Source: Nocardioides panzhihuensis (GTDB taxonomy: Bacteria > Actinomycetota > Actinomycetes > Propionibacteriales > Nocardioidaceae). From it: a stretch of 64,000 nt of DNA. This document shows, piece by piece, positions 48,005-56,449 of the stretch; the first letter of the stretch is position 1, and each line of letters begins with the position of its first letter. The notes beneath the pieces were generated by a model. It ran no database searches. It worked only from the letters and a program-made list of their open reading frames with translations, and had not been told where the DNA came from. The position numbers and the translations under genes were made by a program. The DNA lies in NCBI RefSeq assembly GCF_013408335.1, contig NZ_JACBZR010000001.1:5791501-5855500 (forward strand), given 5' to 3'.

Positions 48005-49123
48005 TTATTCGGCGGATTCCCCCCGGATTCCCCCCGAGCCGTTCAGGCGGGCCAATCCGGCCTCATCTGCGACGGTCCCGAGGTGGTGCAGATAGATGTT
48101 TGTCGTCGCGATTGAGGCATGCCCCATCCATGCCTGAACCGTGGTCGCGGGCACGCCCTTCGCCAGCCACAGGCAGGCGGCCGTGTGGCGCAGATCGTGA
48201 ATTCTGCGGCCGTGCGAGATCAGCTCCCAGTCGACGGCCCGCTTGACGGCGCTCGCGTGCAACCGGTGACCAGTGGCGGTGACGAACACCAGATCGCGGG
48301 TGGTGCGTCCGGCGATCAGGTCTTTGACGGTCGGGAGGATGCGGTCCGCGAGCGGCACGAATCGGGACTTCCCGGACTTGGTTGTCTTGGCTTCGCCTCC
48401 CTCGGGTGCTGCGCGTCGAACGTAGATGCCCGGCATGGGGTCGAATACGACGTCGCTCACTCGAACCTCACGCAGCTCCGACCAGCGGAGCCCGGTCCAT
48501 CCCGCGACCAGCAGGATGTCCGAGAGTCGGGCGAGGTCGCGTGTTCGCTCTGCTGCTCGAATCAGACTGACGGAGTCCCTCGATGCGAGGTGGGCGGCAT
48601 CGAGGACGAAGGTCTCTAGCTCGGTCTCGCTGAAGGGGTGCATCTCGGTGGCTACCTCACTTGCTTTGGGTACTCGGGTTGGTGTGACGGGGTTGTGCTG
48701 GACCATGCGTTCTCGGACTGCCCATGCGAAGAACGAAGACAGTGACGCCCGGTAGCGCTTGACCGACTTCTCGGCGAGGCCTCGGCGGCGGAGCGCGACC
48801 AGCGCGCGGGAGACCTCGCGTTCGGTCACACTGCCGATCTGCAGGGCTGACAGCGCGGGCGGTGTTAGGCGCGGGAGCGCGGCATCTGCGGTGTACGTCT
48901 TGGGGGCGACGGTCGCCTTGCGCTCATCGAGCCACATCGGCAAGGCCTTGCGGACGGTGATCTGTCCGGCGCGGCGGTCGAACCCACCCGCGAGCGCGGC
49001 ACGCTCGCGGGTGAGCCAGTCGACAGCCTCGCGGCGGGTGTCGAACATCTTTGTGCCGATGTCGACCCGACCTTGCTTCAGTCGCGCTTGCCAGCGACCG
49101 TTCGTCATCTTCCGGACGTTCAC
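48005..49123 (-). CDS. int: AICE tyrosine-recombinase integrase
   Basis: The 372-residue integrase has an N-terminal arm-binding part (1-55), a core-binding SAM-like domain (about 57-140) and the catalytic domain with Arg213 (GWTGLRWSEL), His309-x-x-Arg312 (IHDLRHTA), His335 (AWMGHAS) and nucleophile Tyr344 (NIYLHH). All residues are present, so it should be active. It reads toward attL, and its last codons contain the 22-bp candidate arm site. GTG 49123 overlaps the Xis stop. Confidence 0.95.
   Translation of the reverse strand: MNVRKMTNGRWQARLKQGRVDIGTKMFDTRREAVDWLTRERAALAGGFDRRAGQITVRKALPMWLDERKATVAPKTYTADAALPRLTPPALSALQIGSVTEREVSRALVALRRRGLAEKSVKRYRASLSSFFAWAVRERMVQHNPVTPTRVPKASEVATEMHPFSETELETFVLDAAHLASRDSVSLIRAAERTRDLARLSDILLVAGWTGLRWSELREVRVSDVVFDPMPGIYVRRAAPEGGEAKTTKSGKSRFVPLADRILPTVKDLIAGRTTRDLVFVTATGHRLHASAVKRAVDWELISHGRRIHDLRHTAACLWLAKGVPATTVQAWMGHASIATTNIYLHHLGTVADEAGLARLNGSGGIRGESAE
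48017..48038. repeat. Candidate integrase arm-type site, left
   Basis: TTCCCCCCGGATTCCCCCCG plus AG lies 80 bp inside attL. The tract contains two perfect tandem GGATTCCCCCC units (48014-48035). It matches 59660-59681 near attR at 21 of 22 bases in the same orientation. Confidence 0.55.
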
Positions 49124-49359
49124 GCGGCCACCTCCTCAAGCCAGGCGAGCACGTCGCTACGGCGATAGCGGGGCGAGTCAGGAGAGAGCCAGTAGACGCG
49201 AGGTCCCTTGCCGGTTGCCCGCCAGCGGCAGAGCGTCGACGGCGTCACCTTGAGCGCTTCGGCGACCTCGCGCGATGTCCAGAGGATCGGCAGCACATCG
49301 TTCGGGTCGTTGGCTGATCCCGCGACGGCCAGGTGATCGCGGCGGCTGATCTTGCTCAT
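49120..49359 (-). CDS. xis: Excisionase-type HTH protein (Xis)
   Basis: The 79-residue protein has a MerR-like excisionase HTH: LWTSREVAEALKVTPSTLCRWR, GKGPRVYWLSPDSPRYRRSDVLAWLEE (the wing and following helix, in part). Such proteins bend att DNA and direct excision. It overlaps the integrase by GTGA and is itself preceded by a coupled small ORF (TGATG). Confidence 0.9.
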   Translation of the reverse strand: MSKISRRDHLAVAGSANDPNDVLPILWTSREVAEALKVTPSTLCRWRATGKGPRVYWLSPDSPRYRRSDVLAWLEEVAA

Positions 49360-49655
49360 CAGTGGGCCTCCTTGGCGCTCGTGTTGTGGGTTGAGGTGGG
49401 GTGAGCCGTACCAGCCGTACCAGCCGTACCAACGGCGTGTTTCGGCTGGTCAGGTGCGGATTTTGGGTGGTACGGCTTTGGTACGGCTGGTACGGCTTGG
49501 GATTTCTGGTACGGCTTTGGTACGGCTCGATTTCCCAAGCCGTACCACTCGGAATCGTGGCCTGACCTCGGAAAACAGGGTCTTGGTACGGCTGGTACGG
49601 CTGGTACGGCTTGGGGCCCTCGACGTGTCGCCGGTCGGGTGGGGTGGGTGGTCAT
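49359..49655 (-). CDS. Low-complexity 98-residue ORF bridging DUF3631 and Xis, built from 9-bp iterons
   Basis: The frame begins at ATG 49655 overlapping the DUF3631 stop (ATGA) and ends at 49359, sharing a base with the Xis ATG (TGATG), so it is positioned as a genuine coupled gene. The product is low-complexity: MTTHPTRPATRRGPQAVPAV, then AVP/KPY and GTAGTAG repeats, ending STHNTSAKEAH. The repeats arise because the DNA consists of GGTACGGCT/AGCCGTACC 9-mers, whose length keeps the frame. It may be only a translational bridge across a DNA site. Confidence 0.5.
   Translation of the reverse strand: MTTHPTRPATRRGPQAVPAVPAVPRPCFPRSGHDSEWYGLGNRAVPKPYQKSQAVPAVPKPYHPKSAPDQPKHAVGTAGTAGTAHPTSTHNTSAKEAH
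49404..49611. repeat. Iteron cluster: 12 copies of GGTACGGCT/AGCCGTACC
   Basis: AGCCGTACC occurs at 49404, 49413 and 49422 in tandem, and at 49538. GGTACGGCT occurs at 49469, 49480, 49489, 49508, 49519, 49585, 49594 and 49603. Exact 9-mers in both orientations over 208 bp, beside the replication genes, suggest an origin or transfer-type binding site. Confidence 0.85.
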
Positions 49656-50953
49656 CGACGGGCCTCCGGGTCGCAGGTCGGGTGTGTGCGGGTGCCGTCG
49701 TCGATCGCGAGAGGTTGGCGGCAGATGAGGCAGGTTGGGGCGGGTGCGCAGTAGCGGGCCCAGGCGTCGGCGAACGCGGCACGCTGGTAGCCCTTGGCTT
49801 GTCCGGTGTCGAACCGGATCGTGTCGGATCGGATGTCGAAGTCGCGCAGCAGGAAACCGAGTTTCATCGCGGTCAGACCTTGCAGCGGGTTGGAGTAGGT
49901 CGCCCACGGTGCCTCGGGGTCGTCCTTGAGCCGGTCGAGCAGGACCGAGGTGGGCAGCGCTTCGGCGTCACCGAACGCGGTACGGCAGTCGGTCAGCAGT
50001 CGGGTTTGCAGGGTGGTCTGTGCGTTGGCGTCGCGGGTCTCGGTGAGGGTGACGCAGGCTTCGCGGCCGATCTCGGGCCAGTCGCCTCCGGCAAGGTCGG
50101 CGATCGCGAGCAGAGGTTCCCAGGTGTCGGCGGCGCGGTCCTCGACCGGCATGTCCGGGGTGGCGGTGCCGAGGTGGTCATGATGCGCGACCACCCACTG
50201 GTTCAGCCGCTTTCGGAGGTTGTCCAGCGCTGGACCATCACGGCGAGTCCGGTACGGCGCGACGGACTCACCAGGCGCGCGACGACGCATCCGGATAACG
50301 ACGGCGCGGTCCTCGATGGTGTCCGGCATCGCACCGATCCCAGCGAGGGCGGCCATGGCGAATGTCTGGATGCGCTCGACGCTCGAGTTAGCGGCGTTGT
50401 AGCGCAGCGCGGGCCGGTTGCGCTGGTGTCCGGCGTTGAGCAGGCCGCGTAGGTCTTCGTTCTCGCCTGCCTTGGGTCCGAAGATGGTGTCGGCCTCGTC
50501 GAGCAGGATCGTGGGCGGGTTCTTCGTCTTCATCCCGATGGAGCGGTAAACGGCGCTGGGTGAGGCGTTGACGGTGAGCAGCGGGTCATGGCAGGTCGCC
50601 TCGGCCAGGTCGAGCAGCCGCGACTTGCCGCATCGTTTCTCCGGGGCACGGATCACCAGGCGGGGCGCGTGGGCCCACACGGGTACGGCGTGGGTGGCGG
50701 CGATCCAGAGAACGACCCCGGTCATGGCGTGAGCATCGGGGAGGATGACGTACTTCCCGATCGCATCGCGAACCTCGTTGAGCAGCAGCTCTCCCGCGTT
50801 GGGCGCGAAGTCGGCCGGGGTGAGCCTTTCCTCACCCGGGCTGACCGTGACGTTCTCGGCGGTGGTGGTGTCGTCGGCCATGGGTTGTTCCTCCGGGTTG
50901 GGTTCCGAGTTGGGCGTTGTCTGGTCGTCTCGTTGGTCGAAGGCGTGGGTCAT
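49652..50953 (-). CDS. DUF3631-family ATPase, AICE replication module
   Basis: The 433-residue protein has a P-loop of unusual spelling (APEKRCGKS, about 103-111) and Walker B TILLDEADTIFG, then a DUF3631 domain common in actinobacterial plasmids and AICEs beside Prim-Pol genes; it probably serves as the replicative helicase or loader. Near the C-terminus CLICRQPL...THPTC could bind zinc. ATG 50953 overlaps the Prim-Pol stop, and its stop overlaps the bridging ORF. Confidence 0.85.
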   Translation of the reverse strand: MTHAFDQRDDQTTPNSEPNPEEQPMADDTTTAENVTVSPGEERLTPADFAPNAGELLLNEVRDAIGKYVILPDAHAMTGVVLWIAATHAVPVWAHAPRLVIRAPEKRCGKSRLLDLAEATCHDPLLTVNASPSAVYRSIGMKTKNPPTILLDEADTIFGPKAGENEDLRGLLNAGHQRNRPALRYNAANSSVERIQTFAMAALAGIGAMPDTIEDRAVVIRMRRRAPGESVAPYRTRRDGPALDNLRKRLNQWVVAHHDHLGTATPDMPVEDRAADTWEPLLAIADLAGGDWPEIGREACVTLTETRDANAQTTLQTRLLTDCRTAFGDAEALPTSVLLDRLKDDPEAPWATYSNPLQGLTAMKLGFLLRDFDIRSDTIRFDTGQAKGYQRAAFADAWARYCAPAPTCLICRQPLAIDDGTRTHPTCDPEARR

Positions 50954-51978
50954 GCGGCGCTCCGGGTCGCGGCGCGGCGGAAGCCGGACAGGATCGTGTT
51001 CTCGGCCTCGTAGGCGGTGTAGGCGCGAGCGGCGATGTGCCCAGCGGCAGCGACCAACAGCCGGTCGAGCGCGGAGTGTTCGGTGATCAGGTCGCGTGCA
51101 ACCAACTTTCCGACTGTGGCGGCCGCGACGAAGAGCGCGGCGTTTCGGCCGCCCTTGGTCGCGTCCAGCAGACCCGCGACGCCGTTTGCGTGGTCGCCGT
51201 TGATCGCGATGTCGAAGACGCGGTTTACGTACGCGTCCGGGTCGCGCAGTGGCTCGCCGGACCCGATCGGCTGTAGTGGTCGGGCCTGTGTCCTAGAACC
51301 GTCCTGAGAGCGGTTCTGTGACGTGCGGGTGGCGGGTCGGCGGTCGTGGGTGAGGAGGTCGAGCAGGAACATCGGGAGCGGTGCGGCCGGGCGGTCGTCG
51401 ATGATGTCGTACGCGCTAGCTCCGATGCTGGTTGGCGGTGCGGCGACGTATCCGCCGTGGGCGCGGGTGTCGATCAACCAGCCGATCTTTCCGGCTGTGT
51501 TGCCGTAGGCCACATCGGCCGGCGCAGCGTAGTAGAGGTGGGTTCCTCCGGAGACGGTGCGCACGGTGTAGGTCGGGGTGATGGTGCCGCCGTGGACTCC
51601 GGCGAGGTGGTCGAGCACGTCGGCGCCAGTGGTGATCTCGAACGACTTCCACGGTTCGGGGATCTCGGTTCCGGGCTTGTGGGTGTCGAGGTCGACCACG
51701 ACCAGGCGGGAGGGCCCACAGGCGATCCCGACTCCGTAGGCGGGGTTGCTGGACCATGCTTTGGTGATCTTGTCGGCGCGGATGGTGGCGCGTTGCTCCC
51801 ACCCGGCGTGAGTGGTGCGGCACCCCGGGGCGGTGCCATCGCAGTCGGTGGCACGGTGGTTCGGCGTAGCGGGCCGCTTGGAGCCGGGCAGCAGGGGGAA
51901 GACTCGCCAGCCACGGGCGGCGTAGTCCAGAGCGGTCGTGAGGCTGTCGGTCAGGGTGTCAGGCTGCTGCTGCATCAT
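50950..51978 (-). CDS. Bifunctional primase-polymerase (Prim-Pol)
   Basis: The 342-residue protein has the archaeo-eukaryotic primase fold of plasmid Prim-Pols: ALDYAARGWRVFPLLPGSKRP at the start, metal-binding DLD in VVVDLDTHK (Asp96, Asp98), SGGTHLYY with the catalytic His, and GGYVAAPPTS. The C-terminal helical region (about 240-340) is likely a primase-associated domain. It is encoded with DUF3631 and would prime or copy the element during excision and transfer. AAGGA precedes the ATG pair at 51978/51975. Confidence 0.9.
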   Translation of the reverse strand: MMQQQPDTLTDSLTTALDYAARGWRVFPLLPGSKRPATPNHRATDCDGTAPGCRTTHAGWEQRATIRADKITKAWSSNPAYGVGIACGPSRLVVVDLDTHKPGTEIPEPWKSFEITTGADVLDHLAGVHGGTITPTYTVRTVSGGTHLYYAAPADVAYGNTAGKIGWLIDTRAHGGYVAAPPTSIGASAYDIIDDRPAAPLPMFLLDLLTHDRRPATRTSQNRSQDGSRTQARPLQPIGSGEPLRDPDAYVNRVFDIAINGDHANGVAGLLDATKGGRNAALFVAAATVGKLVARDLITEHSALDRLLVAAAGHIAARAYTAYEAENTILSGFRRAATRSAA

Positions 51979-52252
51979 CGATCTGTCCTTCCTCGGATTC
52001 GTGCTGGTCGTGGTGCTGGTCTGGTTCGTGGCGGTCGGGTCGGGCGAGGGCGACCATGAAGCCCTTCAAGGTCGGTCGCGGGTGCTCGGCGGCGTACTCG
52101 GCGAGTTCGGTCGGATAGCCCAGGGATTCGGCCTCAGCGGCGAGGAACCAGGCGTGCGAGGCGTTGTGAAACTCGCTGGTGATCAGGTCGCGCCACCAGT
52201 GGCGGCGACGCTGCACATAGCGGCGGCGCGGACGGCGGGGAGGGCGGCTCAT
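51959..52252 (-). CDS. Small basic AICE protein (97 residues), unknown
   Basis: The product begins with a very basic stretch (SRPPRRPRRRYVQRRRHWWR), continues with FHNASHAWFLAAEAESLGYP and ends in a His/Asp/Glu-rich tail. It could be a DNA- or membrane-associated accessory protein. It overlaps SpdB at its start (TGATG) and runs 20 bp into the Prim-Pol gene, so it is part of the same operon. No family recognised. Confidence 0.65.
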   Translation of the reverse strand: MSRPPRRPRRRYVQRRRHWWRDLITSEFHNASHAWFLAAEAESLGYPTELAEYAAEHPRPTLKGFMVALARPDRHEPDQHHDQHESEEGQIDDAAAA

Positions 52253-53283
52253 CAGGCACCCGCAGCCCTGCTATTGGTCCAGCGGTAGACGGTCCGGTCG
52301 GAGACGTCGAGCAGCCCGGCGACCTCGGGCACGGGCAGCCCGTACGCGCGCAGCTCGACCGCAGCGCACGCGGCGTGGACCTGGTCGCCGTCCTCGTCGT
52401 TCAGCGGCTCATCGCAGATGGCGCACTGGTCGATGTGGTCCTCGTTGTGGTGCGCGTCGTCGTGGGTGTCAGGGATGACAGTCAGGGTCGGCGCGACACT
52501 GACAGCCGGGGTGACAGCGGAGCCGGGAGCAGTGATCTCGTGAGGGTGGTTGTCAGGGTCGGTGTCACCCGCGGTGTCAGCCCTGGTGTCAGGGGTTGTG
52601 TCAGGGGTGAGGGTCGCCTGACGGCCGATCAGCTTGCCGTAGGCGATCGCCCCGGCCGCGTGCTTCTCGGCGGACCTGGTCAGCCGGGACGCGGCGCGGT
52701 TCTCGGCGCGCTCGACGGTCACCTTGATCTCGGCCAGAGCACGGGTACGTGCGGCCAGCCGCGCCGACTCGCCGTAGCCGGTGATGGTCTCCATGTGGGC
52801 GGCGTGACGAGCCTCGATCACGGCCAGGGCTCGCTGGTCGCGGATCTCTGCCGTGCGGGACCGGATGATCGCGGCAGTCTCCGGGGAGACGGTGACCTGG
52901 TCGCGGATCCCGTCAGCGACCAGCAGCAGCGCAGCCAGCGCCGGAATCGCCGACCAAGGGCCCATGTGCCCGACAGCAGCGAGCAGGACCGTCGAGGCGG
53001 CCACAGCAACCGCCGTGGCGGCACCGAAGCCGTAGGCGGCGGCTCGCTGTCCGGACTTGTAGGCACCGATCGTGGTGTGACCCAGCGCAGCCCACACCAC
53101 ATCAGCGGCGAGAGCGACGGCTACACCGACAGCGGGCGCGGCAGAACCTGCGGCGGGGATCATCGCGGCGACCTGCGGCGCGATGGTCACAGCGACCTGG
53201 ACGAAGCCAACGAAGGTCATTCCGTAGCCGACACCAGCGAGGCCAGAGGGCCGTTTCTTGGTGGTGGTGGTGTGCGCGTTCAT
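52252..53283 (-). CDS. SpdB/DUF2637-like spread protein with zinc and HTH tail
   Basis: The 343-residue protein has about four N-terminal membrane helices (residues 15-130), as in DUF2637/SpdB proteins that help conjugative DNA spread between mycelial compartments. A long charged helical region with ARTRALAEIKVTVERAE follows, then a Cys/His cluster (CAICDEPL..., HAACAAVE) and a final HTH-like end (VPEVAGLLDVSDRTVYRW). The membrane-plus-DNA-binding design suits a transfer accessory protein. It is encoded just beyond the GTAGC-rich gap from traB. Confidence 0.75.
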   Translation of the reverse strand: MNAHTTTTKKRPSGLAGVGYGMTFVGFVQVAVTIAPQVAAMIPAAGSAAPAVGVAVALAADVVWAALGHTTIGAYKSGQRAAAYGFGAATAVAVAASTVLLAAVGHMGPWSAIPALAALLLVADGIRDQVTVSPETAAIIRSRTAEIRDQRALAVIEARHAAHMETITGYGESARLAARTRALAEIKVTVERAENRAASRLTRSAEKHAAGAIAYGKLIGRQATLTPDTTPDTRADTAGDTDPDNHPHEITAPGSAVTPAVSVAPTLTVIPDTHDDAHHNEDHIDQCAICDEPLNDEDGDQVHAACAAVELRAYGLPVPEVAGLLDVSDRTVYRWTNSRAAGA

Positions 53284-53369
53284 GGCGGTGAGTTCTCCTG
53301 TTTCGGACTGTTTCGGGCATGGGTGAGGTAGGGACTTGGGCCAGCGAGACGTTTCTGGAGGGTTTCTCC

Positions 53370-53550
53370 GCTACCGGGTGGAGGTGTTGGGCGAGGTGGG
53401 TAGCGGTAGCGGGCGGGAGGAGGGGTCGGATCGGCCCGGATCCAGGGTTCGAACGGGTGCGCGAAGTGGAGGGCTACTCCGCTACGTCGCTGGTCAGGTA
53501 GCAGTTTCGGTAGTAGCAGGGGTGCTACGGGTAGCAGCCGCTACGGCTAC
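53370..53550. repeat. GTAGC/GCTAC motif cluster, candidate clt transfer site
   Basis: In the 279-bp gap between traB and spdB, GTAGC lies at 53400, 53406, 53498, 53513 and 53531, and GCTAC at 53370, 53473, 53481, 53524, 53540 and 53546. Eleven 5-mers in 181 bp far exceed chance (below one expected). In related elements the TraB recognition locus (clt) is a short-repeat region beside traB. Confidence 0.65.
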
Positions 53551-53562
53551 CGATTCCGGGGT

Positions 53563-55824
53563 TCAGACGGGTGCAAGGACACCTCCGATCGGGTTGTCGG
53601 GGTCGTCGGTGTCGGTGTGGCCGAGTGTGTCGGTCAGGTCGCGGCGGACCAGACCGCGTTTGTTGGTCTGCTTGCCGTCGATGACCTTCTTGACCTGGAC
53701 GGTGCGGATCCCGTGGGGTTTGACGGCAGCGGTGACCTGCTCCCCGGTCCACCCGCCATAGAGCGACCCGTTGTGCTCGGCGAGGCGGGCGGCGAGTTCG
53801 TCGCACCAGACCTTCCCGTTGCTCCACTCCGGGTCGTGCTCGGGCCAGACCGCGAGGAGGTGGTCCAGGATGGATCCGGTGTCGTCGTCGGGCAGGATCT
53901 CCCCGGCCGCCATTCCGGTCAGGCGGCCAGCGGCCAACCGCGCAGCACGGGCACGGGCACAGATGACCTCGGCGGCGGGCGCGTCCACGAAGGAGGACCG
54001 GACGATGACCGGGTCGTCACCCTCACCGACGAGGTAGGCGATACCGAGGTCTTTACGACCGAAGGTGGTCGCGCGGATGCCGGACTTGTACATCGAGGTC
54101 CCCAGGACCATGTCGTTCTCGACCTGTCCCATGACCTTGAGGCACAGCCGCAGGACCGCGTTCGCGGAGATGCCGGTCGGGATGGACTTGGCGTCGGGGC
54201 GCTGGGTGGCCAGCCAGACCATGATCCCGACCGCGGGTCCGCGCTTGACCAGGTCGGTGACGATCTCGGCGATCTCGGCCCCGTGGGTGGGGTGCTCGAA
54301 CATCTTCTGTGTCTCGTCAAAGGCCCAGAAGATCGGGTGCAGTTTGAGGGACTTCTCCGAGGCGAGAGCGTCGGTGACCTTGGACTCGGGGCACACCTCC
54401 CGGGGCAGGGTCTTGATGGCCTTGTAGCGGCGGCGCATCTCGATCGCCCCTTCCCGCAGGTCGCGGACGAGGTAGTCGATGTCTTCGGGGTCGTCCCCGG
54501 ACCGGTTGGCGTGGGCGACGTCATCGAGCATCCCGAGGTCGGATCCGCCCTTGAGGTTGTAGGTGTGCAGCTCGACGCGCGGGTCCAGCGCGGCAGCGAG
54601 GCAGAGCAGGCGCAGGGTGAACGTCTTACCCATGCGCGGCAGGGCACCGATAAGACCGGTCGCGAACATCAGGGTCACGACCACGGGGCGGCCACGCTGG
54701 TCGACACCGATCGGGATCGGCTCGAACACGTTGACCTTCCCGGAGGTGGCCAGCGGCCAGGGCGCGGGCTTGGACTGGGCCAGGGACTTGTCGGCGACGT
54801 AGAGGACCAGGCGGCCGACGTGGACCTCGGGGTCGGTCTCGGGCCACACCTTCCCCAGGGAGCGACGCAGACCCGAAGCGAGACGGTCGCGCTGCTCGAT
54901 CACCTCCGAGGCAGTCACCCCGGGCGGGAGGTCGAGTTCGGCACGGAACCCAGCACCGTCACGCATGATCGGCGAGACGAACGCGATCGCCTTCGCACCC
55001 TCCTTAGCCATGGCCTGGTTCAGCCGCGCCAGACCCAGCGAACCGAGCGCGTTGAGGATCAGGTCCGAGGTAAGCCGCGGCTCCTTGGCCGTGTCCACGG
55101 CACGGCCGGTGATCGGCTTGTCCGGGTTGCGACCGAGCAGGCCGAGACCAGCCAGAGCGGCCAAGCCGAGACCGAGCTGGACCATCAGGGAGTCGATCCC
55201 GTACACGACGTAGGCGGCGATGCCGGCCACGGTCAGGAGCATCAGGACCGCAAGGAAGACGCGCGCTTTGATCTGGCGGCGGTGGTCCTCCCTCAGCCGG
55301 AGATAGGCCCCGGCGTCGAGGGTGTTGCCGCGTACGGTCATCCGGTTCTCTTTGTCCTCGGCGTCGAAGATCCAGCCCCAGCACATAGCCATGACACGGC
55401 CCAGGCCGAGCGGGGACCGGGCGGCCAACTTCGCGTAGTACGTCGGCAGACGCACCCCGTGATAGGTCGTGGTGTGGCCGTAGTGCTTCACCGCCCACGC
55501 AGCCGCCGACTTCGCCGACTCGCGGTCCTTGGCCCAGGCGGGCAGGATCTCCCGGCGCGGGGCAGCCTTGACCGTGCCGGACCGGTCGTCGCGAACGGCG
55601 AGGACCTGACCGTCAACGATCTCCGGAGTCGTCTCCGTGTCGTCCTCGGCGGCGGCGTCGGTGTTGTCGTGAGCGGCCTGAGCGCGCTCAGAGACGTTCT
55701 CGGCGATGGCCGGGGCAGCGTTGGTGCTCTCAGAGGCTTCAGGAGCGGCCTCACGGGCGCGGCGAGCCGCGTCGAGGTCGTAGACCCCGATCCCGTGGGC
55801 CTCTTGGTTCGGTGTGGTGGTCAT
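53563..55824 (-). CDS. traB: TraB-type FtsK/SpoIIIE DNA translocase
   Basis: The 753-residue protein has a hydrophilic Glu/Ala-rich N-terminus, two membrane helices (about 190-235), and a RecA-like motor with a variant Walker A (GALPRMGKT, about 392-400) and Walker B FWAFDETQKMF (about 496-506). The C-terminal HTH-like region (TAAVKPHGIRTVQVKKVIDG) resembles the gamma-type DNA-recognition part. TraB hexamers pump double-stranded DNA between mycelia. GGGAG precedes ATG 55824. Confidence 0.92.
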   Translation of the reverse strand: MTTTPNQEAHGIGVYDLDAARRAREAAPEASESTNAAPAIAENVSERAQAAHDNTDAAAEDDTETTPEIVDGQVLAVRDDRSGTVKAAPRREILPAWAKDRESAKSAAAWAVKHYGHTTTYHGVRLPTYYAKLAARSPLGLGRVMAMCWGWIFDAEDKENRMTVRGNTLDAGAYLRLREDHRRQIKARVFLAVLMLLTVAGIAAYVVYGIDSLMVQLGLGLAALAGLGLLGRNPDKPITGRAVDTAKEPRLTSDLILNALGSLGLARLNQAMAKEGAKAIAFVSPIMRDGAGFRAELDLPPGVTASEVIEQRDRLASGLRRSLGKVWPETDPEVHVGRLVLYVADKSLAQSKPAPWPLATSGKVNVFEPIPIGVDQRGRPVVVTLMFATGLIGALPRMGKTFTLRLLCLAAALDPRVELHTYNLKGGSDLGMLDDVAHANRSGDDPEDIDYLVRDLREGAIEMRRRYKAIKTLPREVCPESKVTDALASEKSLKLHPIFWAFDETQKMFEHPTHGAEIAEIVTDLVKRGPAVGIMVWLATQRPDAKSIPTGISANAVLRLCLKVMGQVENDMVLGTSMYKSGIRATTFGRKDLGIAYLVGEGDDPVIVRSSFVDAPAAEVICARARAARLAAGRLTGMAAGEILPDDDTGSILDHLLAVWPEHDPEWSNGKVWCDELAARLAEHNGSLYGGWTGEQVTAAVKPHGIRTVQVKKVIDGKQTNKRGLVRRDLTDTLGHTDTDDPDNPIGGVLAPV

Positions 55825-55826
55825 GA

Positions 55827-56009
55827 TCAGGCTCCCTTCTCAGCAAGGCCAGCGGCCTTGGTCAGGTTTTTGGCCAGGGTCCGGGCGGCGGCGGGGGTGA
55901 TGGTGTGGACGCCGACCTGGACATACGGCGTCCTCGCGGACGGGTCGACGACGATGTCGGGGGTGTTGGGCCCCGACCTGATGACGGTGACCTTGGGGCG
56001 CTTGGGCAT
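55827..56009 (-). CDS. Small AICE protein (60 residues), unknown
   Basis: The product MPKRPKVTVIRSGPNTPDIV...GVHTITPAAARTLAKNLTKAAG is a mix of beta strand and one amphipathic helix; no family recognised. It sits 2 nt before traB and shares a base with the preceding stop (TGATG), so it is in the transfer operon. Confidence 0.65.
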   Translation of the reverse strand: MPKRPKVTVIRSGPNTPDIVVDPSARTPYVQVGVHTITPAAARTLAKNLTKAAGLAEKGA

Positions 56010-56224
56010 CAGAACCAGCCCTTCGCCACTGGGTTGGTGCGCTTGACCGGCTTCTTGTTCCGGTACGGGTCGGACGCTTTGCCGACCTTGGCCTTCTTGC
56101 CCGCGTGCGGGTCCTTGGAGCCGGGCAGCTTCTTCGCGACCTTCGCGCGGTGGGTCCGGGCGACGTGGCGTGCGGTGTCCTTGACGGTGCCGTGGCCGAA
56201 CAGGCCGGTGTACTCGACAGCCAT
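56009..56224 (-). CDS. Small lysine-rich AICE protein (71 residues), unknown
   Basis: MAVEYTGLFGHGTVKDTARH... followed by a strongly basic Lys/Pro-rich tail that suggests nucleic acid binding. Coupled to the next small gene (TGATG). Confidence 0.6.
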   Translation of the reverse strand: MAVEYTGLFGHGTVKDTARHVARTHRAKVAKKLPGSKDPHAGKKAKVGKASDPYRNKKPVKRTNPVAKGWF

Positions 56225-56228
56225 GGCG

Positions 56229-56438
56229 TCACTTCACCCACTTGGGGAACTTGTAGTTCTCGGCCATGTCGGCCTGCTTGAGGTAGACCTTGGCCAGGTC
56301 TTCGCAGGTCTTCGCGGCGGCAGGCTTGCCCTGCTCACGGAAGCGCGCGGCTCCCTTCTCGGCCATCTCAGCCTCGCGGCGGAACTTCGCAGCCTGTTTC
56401 TTGAAGTCGGCCCGGGCGGCTGCCTTGTTGATCTTCAT
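56229..56438 (-). CDS. Small helical AICE protein (69 residues), unknown
   Basis: Almost entirely charged alpha helix (KINKAAARADFKKQAAKFRR..., LAKVYLKQADMAENYKF), likely a coiled-coil or helical hairpin. AAAGGA precedes ATG 56438. Co-directional with its neighbours. Confidence 0.65.
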   Translation of the reverse strand: MKINKAAARADFKKQAAKFRREAEMAEKGAARFREQGKPAAAKTCEDLAKVYLKQADMAENYKFPKWVK

Positions 56439-56449
56439 GACTAGTTCCT

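Noticed and set aside
49404..49611. CRISPR array
   Set aside because: The unit is only 9 bp, spacing is irregular and copies occur in both orientations.
49352..50452. 366-codon plus-strand frame across the iteron region and DUF3631
   Set aside because: It is antisense to the replication ATPase, begins in the repeat array and shows no recognisable domain.
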